64,000 nucleotides of DNA from CAWJMD01 sp963700925. GTDB taxonomy: Bacteria; Actinomycetota; Actinomycetes; Actinomycetales; CAWJMD01. Shown here one piece after another: positions 34,502-43,076 of the stretch. The stretch spans positions 4,340,001 to 4,404,000 of the forward strand of contig OY969553.1 of the NCBI GenBank assembly GCA_963700925.1, read 5' to 3'. The position numbers and the translations under genes were made by a program. The notes beneath the pieces were generated by a model. That model was not told the origin of the DNA and searched no databases. It saw only the letters and a program-made list of their open reading frames with translations. The stretch's first letter is position 1; each line of letters starts with the position of its first letter.

Positions 34502-35911
34502 TCACCGGGCGCGCGTGCGGTCCGTCCCCACCACATCGCGCAGCGATGCGCTCATGACCTTCAGCGCCCTGGTCAGCTCGTCGTCGGTGACGCCGCCGAA
34601 GCCGACCACGAGGCCAGTCACCGCGCAGGTCCGGGCGTAGTCCGAGAGCAGGGGCACGTCGAAACCGCTTCTGCGGCAGTCGTTCTGCACCCTGATAGCC
34701 ACATCAGCGGGGAGCCTCACGGTGAGGTACATGCCAGCAGGGGCTGCGCCGAGGTCACCGAACGGCCCGAGCGCTGCAGCGACGAGGCGGCTGCGCTCCG
34801 CGTAGACCCGTCGAGCCGAACGCACCAGCTTGTCGGCGTGCCCCTCGCGCAGCATGGAGAGCAGTGCCTTCTGGATCGGCCAGCTGGGTAGGTCGCGCCG
34901 TGCATCACGGCGGCGGGTGATGGCTGCGACGAGGTCGGGCGGGCCGACCAGCCACCCGACTCGCATCCCGGGACTCAGCGACTTCGACACGGTGCCCAGG
35001 TAGACCACCCGCTCGCGGTCGAGGGCGGCGAGAGCGGGCACGGGAGCCACGTCGTACCGGAACTCCGAGTCGTAGTCGTCCTCAACCACGATGGCCCCGC
35101 GCCGCATGGCCTCCGTGAGCAACGCGATGCGGCGTCCGGCCGACATCGTGGTTCCGAGTGGGTGCTGGTGGGCCGGTGTCACGTAGACCGCGCTGATGTC
35201 GCGGGGATCGGACCGCAGCGCGCGCACGTCGATCCCCTCGTCATCGATCGGGACGTCGACGACGGAGCGGTGCGCCTGCTCGACGGTCGCCACGGCTGCG
35301 CGGTAGCCGGGATCCTCGACCGCCACAGCCCCCTGAGGGATCACCTCCAGGAGCAGCGAGAGGCCGTGGGTGGTGCCGCCGGTGACGACCAGCTCCTCGG
35401 GACCGCAGACCAGGCCGCGCGTGCGGGCGACTTTCGCGGACAGCTCGGCGCGCAGCTCGGGGATGCCCGCGGGATCCGGGTAGCCGCGAGGCATCCGGGC
35501 GACCGAGACGTCGCGCCAGGCCCGGCGCCACCCTGCCTCGTGACGCGGGTCCACCCACGGCGTGCCCGTGTCCAGCCGAACGAGCTCGGACTCTGCCGGG
35601 CCGGACGGAGGACGCTTGGCCGCGGGCGAGGCTTTCCCGGGGAGCAGCCCGACATCCGCCACGTAGGTGCCCGCGCCGCGTCGGGTCGTCAGCCACCCTT
35701 CGGCGAGCAGCTGGTCGTACGCCTGCTCCACGACCGCCCTGGCGACGCCGAGATCGCTGGCCAGCGCCCGGCTGCTCGGCAGGCGGTCACCAGGGTGGAG
35801 CGTTCCGCTGCGGACCTGCTCGCGGACGCCCGTGGCGAGCTGGACGGCGAGCGGGGTCCCGGACCTGCGGGTGAGGCTGACGGGGAGGGTCGCGACCACG
35901 TGCGACAACAC
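34502..35911 (-). CDS. MocR/PdxR-type GntR regulator with aminotransferase domain
   Basis: A 469-residue regulator. The N-terminal winged helix is GntR-like (GTPLAVQLATGVREQVRSG, LASDLGVARAVVEQAYDQLL) and the large C-terminal part is a fold-type I aminotransferase with the PLP lysine in YLGTVSKSLSPGMRVGW. Such proteins sense pyridoxal phosphate or amino compounds and control vitamin B6 or related genes. It is divergent from an FMN-binding protein of the pyridoxamine-phosphate-oxidase fold, its probable target. GTG start at 35911. It meets the GH39 gene stop to stop without a gap. Confidence 0.9.
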   Translation of the reverse strand: MLSHVVATLPVSLTRRSGTPLAVQLATGVREQVRSGTLHPGDRLPSSRALASDLGVARAVVEQAYDQLLAEGWLTTRRGAGTYVADVGLLPGKASPAAKRPPSGPAESELVRLDTGTPWVDPRHEAGWRRAWRDVSVARMPRGYPDPAGIPELRAELSAKVARTRGLVCGPEELVVTGGTTHGLSLLLEVIPQGAVAVEDPGYRAAVATVEQAHRSVVDVPIDDEGIDVRALRSDPRDISAVYVTPAHQHPLGTTMSAGRRIALLTEAMRRGAIVVEDDYDSEFRYDVAPVPALAALDRERVVYLGTVSKSLSPGMRVGWLVGPPDLVAAITRRRDARRDLPSWPIQKALLSMLREGHADKLVRSARRVYAERSRLVAAALGPFGDLGAAPAGMYLTVRLPADVAIRVQNDCRRSGFDVPLLSDYARTCAVTGLVVGFGGVTDDELTRALKVMSASLRDVVGTDRTRAR

Positions 35912-35954
35912 CGGGCCCTTTCGACAGAGAGTGTCCTACGAGAACAGTCTCGAA

Positions 35955-35977
35955 GTGGCCCGTTACTACAGGCCAGT
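35955..35977. promoter_or_regulatory. Possible MocR operator between divergent genes
   Basis: The 85-bp space between the MocR gene and the FMN-binding gene holds GTGGCC (35955-35960) facing GGCCAGT (35971-35977), an inverted pair with a 10-nt centre. MocR proteins bind repeats in such divergent regions. The repeat is short, so this is tentative. Confidence 0.3.
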
Positions 35978-35996
35978 TCCAGGTCACGATGATGGC

Positions 35997-36770
35997 ATGC
36001 CGACCCAGACCGACCAGCGCCAGACCGACCAGCGCCAGCCCGACCAGCGCCAGCCCGACCAGCGCCAGCCCGACCTAGGCCAACCCCCGACGGAGCTGCC
36101 GCCGCTGTCACCGACACCTCGCACTACCGTGAACCGCGGCCGCCAGCGCGCCCAGAGGGACCGGCAGGCGCTGCACGAGGTGCTGAGTGCGGGGCTGGTC
36201 TGCCACCTCGGTGTCGTCGTCGACGGCGTACCGCTCGTCCTTCCCACGGCCTTCGGCGCAGATCTCGACGGGCCGGACGACGGCGGGACGCTCTACCTGC
36301 ACGGGTCGGTCGCCGCCCGGAGCCTGAGATCCGCCCCCGAGAATGACGTCTGCGTCTCCGTCACCGTGCTGGACGGCCTCGTGCTGGCGAGGTCCGCCTT
36401 CCACCACTCGATGAACTACCGCTCCGCCGTCGTCATCGGCCGACCCCGCATCGTGGACGACCCCGACGAGGTGCTCCGCGCCCTGAACCTCATCGTCGAC
36501 CACGTGGTGCCGGGCCGCGCTCGGACGCTGCGACCGCACACCCGCAAGGAGCTCGCCGCTACCACGGTCCTCGCGCTCAGCCTGACCGAGGCGTCCGTCA
36601 AGGTCCGCGCCGGAGAGCCGGTCGATGACGAGGCGGACGTCATCGCAGGCGGCTGGGCCGGCGTCATCCCGCTGCGGCTCGCCGCCGGCGACGTCGTCAC
36701 TGCATCTGACGCCGGCGGCCACGAGCCGCCGACCCACGTCGAGGTGCGAGCGGCCACCCTGCGACCGTGA
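35997..36770 (+). CDS. Pyridoxamine 5'-phosphate oxidase-fold, FMN-binding protein
   Basis: A 257-residue protein. After an unusual Gln/Asp/Pro-rich N-terminus made of five DQRQP-type repeats (residues 6-30), the body is the FMN-binding split barrel of the flavin-nucleotide-binding family: LVCHLGVVVDGVPLVLPTAF, TLYLHGSVAARSLR and NYRSAVVIGRPRIVDD. It may reduce or bind flavin and B6-type compounds. ATG 35997 is the in-frame start; two other ATGs just upstream are out of frame. It is divergent from the MocR regulator and probably under its control. The true start could also lie after the repeats. Confidence 0.8.
   Translation: MPTQTDQRQTDQRQPDQRQPDQRQPDLGQPPTELPPLSPTPRTTVNRGRQRAQRDRQALHEVLSAGLVCHLGVVVDGVPLVLPTAFGADLDGPDDGGTLYLHGSVAARSLRSAPENDVCVSVTVLDGLVLARSAFHHSMNYRSAVVIGRPRIVDDPDEVLRALNLIVDHVVPGRARTLRPHTRKELAATTVLALSLTEASVKVRAGEPVDDEADVIAGGWAGVIPLRLAAGDVVTASDAGGHEPPTHVEVRAATLRP
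36012..36086 (+). repeat. 15-bp tandem repeat coding for DQRQP
   Basis: Four near-identical 15-bp units (36012-36071, consensus GACCAGCGCCAGCCC) and one degenerate unit (36072-36086) lie at the start of the FMN-binding gene. The unit length is a multiple of three, so copy-number change would leave the frame intact and vary only the N-terminal tail. Confidence 0.85.
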
Positions 36771-36791
36771 ACACGGTGCCGGGGGAGTGGC

Positions 36792-38021
36792 TCACCCGCC
36801 CGCCGCGTCGGCGTCCTCGACCTCCTCGCGGCTGATCCCGAGCAGGTAGAGCACGGCGTCGAGGTACGGCACGTTCACGCTCGCGTCGGCCTGGCGACGC
36901 ACGACGGGCTTGGCGTTGAACGCGACGCCCAGCCCCGCGATCGCGAGCATGTCAAGGTCGTTGGCGCCGTCACCGATGGCGACCGTCCGGGCCAGAGGCA
37001 GTCCCTCCGCAGCGGCGAACTCCCTGAGCGCTGCGGCCTTTCCGGCGCGGTCGACAACGGCGCCGTCCACCTTGCCGGTCAAACGGCCATCGACGACCTC
37101 GAGCCGGTTGGCGCGCACGTACTGCACGTCCAGCTCCCGTGCGATCGGCTCGATCACCTCGGCGAACCCACCCGAGACGAGCCCGAGCGTGAACCCGAGC
37201 CGGCGCAGCGTGCGGCAGAGGGTGCGGGCACCGGGTGTCAGCTTCACCGCCTGCCGAACGTCCAGCAGCACGCTCGCGTCGAGCCCGGCGAGCGTGGCCA
37301 CGCGCCTGTGCAGGCTGTCGGCGAAGTCGAGCTCACCACTCATCGCCGCCGCCGTGACCTCGGCGACCTCGCCCTTCCGCCCGGCATGGGACGCGAGGAG
37401 CTCGATCACCTCGTCCTGGATGAGGGTGGAGTCGACGTCCATCACCACGAGCCGACGACCGCGCCGTGCGAGCCCCGCCGGCGACACCGCGATGTCGACG
37501 CCCCGACGCGTCGCCTCGAGCACCAGTGCCCGCCGCAGTGAGTCGGCGTCGCCGCCGGAGACGTCGAACTCGACCGTGGTGACGGGGTCGCGCGAGAGCC
37601 GGCGGACGCGGTCGATGTTGGCGCCGTTCTCAGCCAGGACGGAGGCGACCTCGGCGACCGCGACCGGCATCAGCGGCGCCCCGAGCACGGTCACGGCCAG
37701 TCGTCCACGGGCGCGGTGCCGATTGTCTCCGAGGCCGGCGAGGCAGGTCACCTTGAGTCCGAGCGCCTTGCCGGCGCGGGTGGCTGCGGCGATCAGGCCC
37801 CCCTCGTCGCCGTCGACGGTGACCAGCACCGCCAGCGTGAGCTGGCCCCGCACCACGACCTGCTCGACGTCGAGGACCCGGACTCCGGGCGCCGACAGCG
37901 CCGCGAAGAGGTCGCGGGTGACACCAGAGCGGTCGGGGCCACTGACCGAGACCAGCAGGGTCGGCTCGTCCGCCCCCACCGTCAGGTCGGCAGTCCTGCG
38001 GTCGGCCGGGGAGGCGGGCAT
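36792..38021 (-). CDS. serB: Phosphoserine phosphatase SerB
   Basis: A 409-residue enzyme that dephosphorylates phosphoserine in serine synthesis. Two ACT-like domains occupy about residues 18-170 (LLVSVSGPDRSGVTRDLFAA, VTVLGAPLMPVAVAEVASVL). A HAD phosphatase follows, with the nucleophile in VVMDVDSTLIQDEVIELLA and the late motif VAIGDGANDLDMLAIAGLG. This matches the SerB2 type of mycobacteria. ATG 38021 (MPASPADRR) is preferred over an in-frame start 10 codons upstream; neither has a strong ribosome-binding site. It follows the small membrane protein and glgC on the same strand with a 64-nt gap. Confidence 0.93.
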   Translation of the reverse strand: MPASPADRRTADLTVGADEPTLLVSVSGPDRSGVTRDLFAALSAPGVRVLDVEQVVVRGQLTLAVLVTVDGDEGGLIAAATRAGKALGLKVTCLAGLGDNRHRARGRLAVTVLGAPLMPVAVAEVASVLAENGANIDRVRRLSRDPVTTVEFDVSGGDADSLRRALVLEATRRGVDIAVSPAGLARRGRRLVVMDVDSTLIQDEVIELLASHAGRKGEVAEVTAAAMSGELDFADSLHRRVATLAGLDASVLLDVRQAVKLTPGARTLCRTLRRLGFTLGLVSGGFAEVIEPIARELDVQYVRANRLEVVDGRLTGKVDGAVVDRAGKAAALREFAAAEGLPLARTVAIGDGANDLDMLAIAGLGVAFNAKPVVRRQADASVNVPYLDAVLYLLGISREEVEDADAAGG

Positions 38022-38085
38022 GTCATCCAGCGTAGTGAGACGCCTGTCCACGCACCGGGCAGGTCCGCCCGGCTAGGTCCGCCGG

Positions 38086-38280
38086 CTAGGCCCGCCTGCG
38101 CAGCTGGCGGTCCTCCCAGCCGGTGCGGGCATACGAGGCGATGGCCGCGGCAGCGCCCAAGCCGAATCCCCAAGCGGGGTGCGGCATTTCGCCGATCGCG
38201 AGGTCGAGCAGCCAGAACGCGCCTGCGGTGACGAGCCCGCAGAAGGTCACGACGGCCACGACGAGGAGGATGCGGTTCAC
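38086..38280 (-). CDS. Small membrane protein
   Basis: A 64-residue protein with two predicted membrane helices (residues about 4-26 and 32-50) and a basic, charged tail (GWEDRQLRRRA). GTG 38280 overlaps the glgC stop as GTGA, which argues for a real, translationally coupled gene. The longer open frame upstream is antisense shadow within glgC. I do not recognise a function. It lies between glgC and serB. Confidence 0.65.
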   Translation of the reverse strand: MNRILLVVAVVTFCGLVTAGAFWLLDLAIGEMPHPAWGFGLGAAAAIASYARTGWEDRQLRRRA

Positions 38281-39518
38281 AGTGGGACGGCCTGGCCCTT
38301 GCCGATCACCGTGATGCCCGACTCGGTCACCTGCAGACCGCGGGCTCGGTCGTGCTCGGGGTCCATGCCGACGGTGGCGCCCTCGGGGATGCGCACGTTC
38401 TTGTCGATGATGGCCCGGCGGACGGTCGCGTGGCGGCCGATCTCGACGTTGTCCAGCAGCACGCTGTCGGTGACCGACGACCACGAGTGCACCTGCACGT
38501 TCGGCGACAGCACCGAGTTCTCCACAGTTGCCCCTGACACGACGACGCCCGCCGACACGACCGAGCTCACCGCGTGGCCGATCCGTCCGTGCCAACCGTG
38601 CACGAACTTGGCCGGCGGCAGCGGTGGCTGCTGGGTGAAGATCGGCCACTCGGAGTTGTAGAGGTTGAAGACGGGGTGGACCGAGATCAGGTCCATGTGC
38701 GCGTCGAAGTACGAGTCCATCGTTCCGACGTCGCGCCAGTAGCCGCGATCGCGGTCGGTCGAGCCCGGAATGTCGTTGTCCTTGAAGTCGTACACGGCGG
38801 CGTCGCCGCGTGAGACGAAGTCGGGCACGATGTCGCCGCCCATGTCGTGCTTCGAGTCCTCCCGCTCGGAGTCGCGCGTGACGGCGTCGATCAGCGCGTC
38901 CGTCGTGAAGACGTAGTTGCCCATCGACGCCAGCACCTCGTCGGGGGAGTCGGGCAGAGGCTGTGGGGCAGTGGGCTTCTCGAGGAACGCGCCGATCCGG
39001 CGGGTGTCGGCCGGGTCGACCTCAATCACACCGAACTGGTCGGCCAGCGAGAGCGGCTGGCGGATCGCGGCGACGGTGCAGCCCGCGCCGGACTCGATGT
39101 GCCTCTCGACCATCTGCGAGAAGTCCATGCGGTACACGTGGTCGGCGCCCACCACGACGACGATGTCGGGTCCCTCGTCGTTGACGAGGTTGAGGCTCTG
39201 GTAGATCGCGTCGGCCGACCCGAGGTACCAGTGCTTGCCGACCCGCTGCTGCGCGGGGACGGGCGTGACGTAGTTGCCCAGCATGGTGGACATGCGCCAC
39301 GTCATCGTCACGTGCCGGTCGAGGCTGTGCGACTTGTACTGCGTCAGGACGACGACCTTCAGGTAGCGGGAGTTCACCACGTTCGACAGGGCGTAGTCGA
39401 TCAGGCGGTAGCTACCTCCGAAGGGCACCGCGGGCTTGGCGCGGTCGGCGGTCAAGGGCATCAACCGCTTGCCCTCTCCACCTGCCAGCACGATGGCAAG
39501 AACCTTGGGCGACGCCAT
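38277..39518 (-). CDS. glgC: Glucose-1-phosphate adenylyltransferase GlgC
   Basis: A 413-residue enzyme that makes ADP-glucose from glucose-1-phosphate and ATP, the committed step of bacterial glycogen and maltose-1-phosphate synthesis. The nucleotide-binding start VLAIVLAGGEGKRLMPLTAD and the segments WYLGSADAIYQSLNLV and DHVYRMDFSQM are diagnostic. The C-terminal left-handed helix contains the hexapeptide-like SVVSAGVVVSGATVENSVLS. ATG 39518 has TAGGGT 6 nt upstream on the minus strand, suggesting leaderless transcription. It is divergent from glgA/glgM across 100 bp. Confidence 0.96.
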   Translation of the reverse strand: MASPKVLAIVLAGGEGKRLMPLTADRAKPAVPFGGSYRLIDYALSNVVNSRYLKVVVLTQYKSHSLDRHVTMTWRMSTMLGNYVTPVPAQQRVGKHWYLGSADAIYQSLNLVNDEGPDIVVVVGADHVYRMDFSQMVERHIESGAGCTVAAIRQPLSLADQFGVIEVDPADTRRIGAFLEKPTAPQPLPDSPDEVLASMGNYVFTTDALIDAVTRDSEREDSKHDMGGDIVPDFVSRGDAAVYDFKDNDIPGSTDRDRGYWRDVGTMDSYFDAHMDLISVHPVFNLYNSEWPIFTQQPPLPPAKFVHGWHGRIGHAVSSVVSAGVVVSGATVENSVLSPNVQVHSWSSVTDSVLLDNVEIGRHATVRRAIIDKNVRIPEGATVGMDPEHDRARGLQVTESGITVIGKGQAVPL

Positions 39519-39618
39519 GGCCTCACCCTAGGCCCGACCCGCCGATGGCACTACCGTTCCCGCCGGGACGCACCGCAAACCGGCGGCGGGGCGGGCCCGC
39601 CGAGGCGGAGGTTCACGA

Positions 39619-40803
39619 ATGCGTGTCGAGGTGTTCACCAAGGAGTACCCGCCCGCTGTGTACGGGGGCGCGGGGGTGCACGTTGCCGAGCTGACGCGAG
39701 TGCTGCGCCAACGGGTCGAAGTCGGCGTGCGCTGCTTCGGCGACCCGCGCGACGAGCCCGACGTCACCGCCTACACCGAGCCCCCCGACCTGACGTCCGT
39801 CAACGCGGCCCTCGGGACGTTCGGTGTTGACCTCGCCATGGCCGGTGCGGCAGCGCGCGCCGACGTGGTGCACTCGCACACCTGGTACGCCAACCTCGCC
39901 GGGCACCTGGCGGGCCTGCTGCACGGCGTGCCGCACGTGGTGACGGCGCACAGCCTCGAACCGCTTCGGCCCTGGAAGGCCGAGCAGCTCGGCGGCGGGT
40001 ACGCGCTGTCGTCGTTCGCCGAGAGGACGGCCTACCTGGGCGCATCGGCGGTGATCGCGGTGAGCGCCGGGATGCGGCGAGACATCCTCAGGTGCTACCC
40101 CGAGGTCGAGCCCGCCCGGGTCCACGTGGTGCACAACGGGATCGACGCCACGACCTGGTTCCACGAGCCCGACGCCGACTATGTGCGCAGCCTGGGCGTC
40201 GATCCCGACCGTCCGTCCATCGTCTTCGTCGGACGGATCACCCGCCAGAAGGGTCTGCCGTACCTGCTGAGGGCGGCCGCACAGCTGCCGCCCGAGGTCC
40301 AGCTCGTCCTGTGCGCGGGAGCGCCGGACACCCCCGAGATCATGACCGAGGTCAGCGGCCTCGTGGCCGACCTGGGGACCCGGCGCGACGGCGTCGTCTG
40401 GATCGAGCGCGTCCTGCCCCAGCCCGAGCTGCGGCGGCTGCTCAGCCACGCCACCACGTTCGTGTGCCCGTCCGTCTACGAGCCCCTGGGCATCGTCAAC
40501 CTCGAGGCGATGGCCTGCGGGGCAGCCGTGGTGGGAACGGCGACCGGGGGGATCCCCGAGGTCGTGGTGGATGGTGAGACGGGCTGGCTGGTGCCGATCG
40601 AGCAGGTCGAGGACGGCACCGGCACCCCCGTCGACCCCGACCGGTACGTCGCCGACCTGGCGGCCGTGATGACCGACGCGGTCTCCGACCCCGACCGTGC
40701 ACGCCGGTACGGCGAGGCGGGACGGCGCCGCGCGGAGGACGACTTCGGGTGGGACGCGATCGCCGACCGGACCCTCGACGTCTACCGCGCCGCCGGAGCC
40801 TGA
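39619..40803 (+). CDS. glgA: GT4 glycogen synthase/maltose-1-phosphate synthase
   Basis: A 394-residue glycosyltransferase family 4 protein. EVFTKEYPPAVYGGAGVHVA is the acceptor-site start, and VFVCPSVYEPLGIVNLEAMA carries the E-x7-E nucleotide-sugar motif. It closely resembles mycobacterial Rv1212c, long called GlgA and later shown to be GlgM, which joins ADP-glucose and glucose-1-phosphate into maltose-1-phosphate. Either reaction uses the product of the divergent glgC. ATG 39619 is preceded by GGAGG. It faces the next gene tail to tail across a long inverted repeat. Confidence 0.9.
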   Translation: MRVEVFTKEYPPAVYGGAGVHVAELTRVLRQRVEVGVRCFGDPRDEPDVTAYTEPPDLTSVNAALGTFGVDLAMAGAAARADVVHSHTWYANLAGHLAGLLHGVPHVVTAHSLEPLRPWKAEQLGGGYALSSFAERTAYLGASAVIAVSAGMRRDILRCYPEVEPARVHVVHNGIDATTWFHEPDADYVRSLGVDPDRPSIVFVGRITRQKGLPYLLRAAAQLPPEVQLVLCAGAPDTPEIMTEVSGLVADLGTRRDGVVWIERVLPQPELRRLLSHATTFVCPSVYEPLGIVNLEAMACGAAVVGTATGGIPEVVVDGETGWLVPIEQVEDGTGTPVDPDRYVADLAAVMTDAVSDPDRARRYGEAGRRRAEDDFGWDAIADRTLDVYRAAGA

Positions 40804-40815
40804 CTCATCCCCCTT

Positions 40816-40882
40816 TCGCAATTCGCCGTGTTCTCGTGGTGACGCGCCGGCCACGTGACCCCGAGAAGTCGGCGAATTGCGA
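40816..40882. repeat. Long inverted repeat between convergent genes
   Basis: The left arm 40816-40836 begins TCGCAATTCGCCG and the right arm 40862-40882 ends CGGCGAATTGCGA. The 21-bp arms pair with two mismatches around a 25-nt centre that is itself partly self-complementary. The element fills the 89-bp space between glgA and the convergent hypothetical gene. A bidirectional terminator is the simplest role; a dispersed palindromic repeat is the alternative. Confidence 0.8.
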
Positions 40883-40892
40883 GGAGACAAGG

Positions 40893-41684
40893 TCAGCCGC
40901 GGGCTGGGATGGGCGTGGTCGCGGCGACCAGGGCGTTGCGCGCGACGTGGTCGACACGTCGCAGTCCGGCCGCACGACGGTCCGCCTCCCAGCCCGTGAT
41001 CGCAGCGCCGTCGTCCTCCGCAGCCAGCGACACGATCGCCCTCACGCGCACGGCGGACGACAGCACCCGCACCACGCGGCGGTCCGTGCCGGGCGGGATC
41101 AGCCCACCGCGCAGCCCGCCGTCGCGCACCATGGCGATGCGGTCGGCGGCGTCGTCACGCCACTTGGCCACGTCGAGCGAGGCCAGGGCCTCGACCGCCT
41201 CCATCAGCGCCTCGTGCATCGCCCGCTCGGCGTCCGACAGCTGTGGCAGGGAGGCCGGCGAAGGGGCGACGTCGACCCGGTACGACCTCCAGGTCACCAG
41301 GCACCCGGGCTCGATCTCTGACCCGAACCACTCCACCTGTGGCACCAGCATGCAGGCCGCACCCGTCGCGACGGGGACGGTCACGACCGCCTCCTCCGCC
41401 TCGACGGCGGCCTGAGTTCCCGCCCCGGGACCCGACAGGCCGCGTGCATCACCCGGCACCGGCAGCACGGCGCGGACCGCGGCAGCCCGTCCCACCAGCT
41501 GGTCGAGAAGGTCCGCCAGCCCGGGCCCGAGAGGGTCAGCCGACACGGGGAGGTCCTCGCCGGTCAGGCGGTGCGGCTCGTCGCCGCCGGTCACCACGTC
41601 GACCGCGCGACCCGGCTCGACCCGGCCTTCGAGGACGGCGGTCGCCCACAGGGCCAGGCGCACCGAACGGGGGAGGTCCAACAC
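40893..41684 (-). CDS. Conserved hypothetical actinobacterial protein
   Basis: A 263-residue soluble protein of about VLDLPRSVRLALWATAVLEG at the N-terminus and ITGWEADRRAAGLRRVDHVA near the C-terminus. I recognise the type as a common actinobacterial hypothetical, but no function is known to me. It is Ala/Val-rich with no membrane segment. The open frame runs far upstream over the genes on the other strand; that part is shadow. GTG 41684 is chosen from the conserved-looking start, and a TTG just after it is also possible. It is divergent from the DUF4185-like gene. Confidence 0.6.
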   Translation of the reverse strand: MLDLPRSVRLALWATAVLEGRVEPGRAVDVVTGGDEPHRLTGEDLPVSADPLGPGLADLLDQLVGRAAAVRAVLPVPGDARGLSGPGAGTQAAVEAEEAVVTVPVATGAACMLVPQVEWFGSEIEPGCLVTWRSYRVDVAPSPASLPQLSDAERAMHEALMEAVEALASLDVAKWRDDAADRIAMVRDGGLRGGLIPPGTDRRVVRVLSSAVRVRAIVSLAAEDDGAAITGWEADRRAAGLRRVDHVARNALVAATTPIPARG

Positions 41685-41843
41685 GCCACCAGGGTAGGCG
41701 CGCGCAGGGCCGCGCTGCTGCTGCAGGTCAGCCGAGCCGGAGAGGTTCAGGCGGAGCGCATTCGTGACGAAACCCCAGGAGGTGTGGAGGGCCCGCGCCC
41801 CAGGGGCGTGGTCGCCGCCTGCACGTCCATCGGGGAGGGTCGG

Positions 41844-43049
41844 ATGTCTGCCTTCTGCCGCCCCCGCAGGGGCTTCACCGTCGCACTCTTCCTGGCCGTC
41901 GTGACGGCAGTGGTCGTCACGGCGCCGGTCGCGGCGCAGGAGCTCGGCTCCGGGCCCGCCGTAGTCAAGGCGCCAGACGTCGACACCGAACGCTCCGCTC
42001 ACGCCACACCCCCTCCGACGTGCACGCGCATGGCACCGACCGACGCCGCCGGGTACCAGGCGATGTTCGACGCCAAGAACGACATGACCTGGTCTGGTGG
42101 CGACCAGGCGTCGAGCCTGCTGCTGCCCGACGGGCGCACCGTCTGGCTCTTCGGCGACACGATGCTGGGCACCCAGGGACCGGCCGGCGGGTACGAGCCC
42201 GGATGGCGCATGGTCAACAACTCGATGGTCATTCAGGACGGAGGCTGCCTGCGGGGTCTCAACGGACCACTCGGCGACGACCTGATCCCGGACCCGGCGG
42301 AGGGAGAGTTCTACTGGCCGCAGCACGGCGTCATCGACCAGGGACGCCTCATCGTGCTGGTGACCCGGATCGCGAAGACCGGCGACTCCCTCTTCGAGTT
42401 CGAGATCAGGGGCGTGGACGCGGCCGTGTTCACCGTGCCGACCACCCGGGACGGCGTCCCGACCCTGATGGAGGTCGTGCCGACGCCGTGGAGCTCGGCC
42501 GGTGACCTGGGCGCGCTGTACGGCCAGGCCGTCGTCAGTGACGGCGTGCATCACTACCTGTACGGGACGGCCCGGGTCGACGCTCCTCTGCACTTCGGCA
42601 GCGACGTCTTCGTGGCCCGAGCCCCCGTGGGCAGGCTGCTCGACGAGTCGACCTGGACCTACTGGGACGGCGCTGGGTGGGGCCGGGATCCGAGAGCCGC
42701 CGAGCGCATCGCCTCCGCCGCCAGCGATGGGTGGTCGACGTCGTTCAGCGTCGACCTCGCGCTCGACGGCACGTTCCGGATGCTCACCAAGGAGCACGGC
42801 GTCTTCGGCACGGAGGTCATCACGGGGACGTCGCCTTCTGCCGCGGGGCCTTTCACCCGCGCCGTCGTCCTCGGCACGCCGGCCTACGGCACCGGCGGGG
42901 AGATGACGTACAACCCACTCGCACACCCGCAGTCGAAGATCGCCGACGGGATGCTGGGCGCGATCTCCCGGAACATGGAGACCAGCGGCGGGCTCGTGGC
43001 GGACGCGGACGCGTACAAGCCACAGTTCTTCACCGTCGCGACAGGCTGA
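41844..43049 (+). CDS. Secreted DUF4185-like beta-propeller protein
   Basis: A 401-residue protein with a signal peptide (basic start, helix about residues 10-28, cleavage near VAAQE). The mature part has SSLLLPDGRTVWLFGDTMLG, MVNNSMVIQDGG, YWPQHGVIDQGRLIVLVTRI and MTYNPLAHPQSKIADGMLGA. It resembles DUF4185 or glycosidase-like beta-propeller proteins of the cell exterior. Only similarity in motif style supports this, and no catalytic residue can be named. ATG 41844 is preceded by GGGAGG. Confidence 0.7.
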   Translation: MSAFCRPRRGFTVALFLAVVTAVVVTAPVAAQELGSGPAVVKAPDVDTERSAHATPPPTCTRMAPTDAAGYQAMFDAKNDMTWSGGDQASSLLLPDGRTVWLFGDTMLGTQGPAGGYEPGWRMVNNSMVIQDGGCLRGLNGPLGDDLIPDPAEGEFYWPQHGVIDQGRLIVLVTRIAKTGDSLFEFEIRGVDAAVFTVPTTRDGVPTLMEVVPTPWSSAGDLGALYGQAVVSDGVHHYLYGTARVDAPLHFGSDVFVARAPVGRLLDESTWTYWDGAGWGRDPRAAERIASAASDGWSTSFSVDLALDGTFRMLTKEHGVFGTEVITGTSPSAAGPFTRAVVLGTPAYGTGGEMTYNPLAHPQSKIADGMLGAISRNMETSGGLVADADAYKPQFFTVATG

Positions 43050-43076
43050 CCGAGAGGGCCCATTAGGGTCTGGGGC

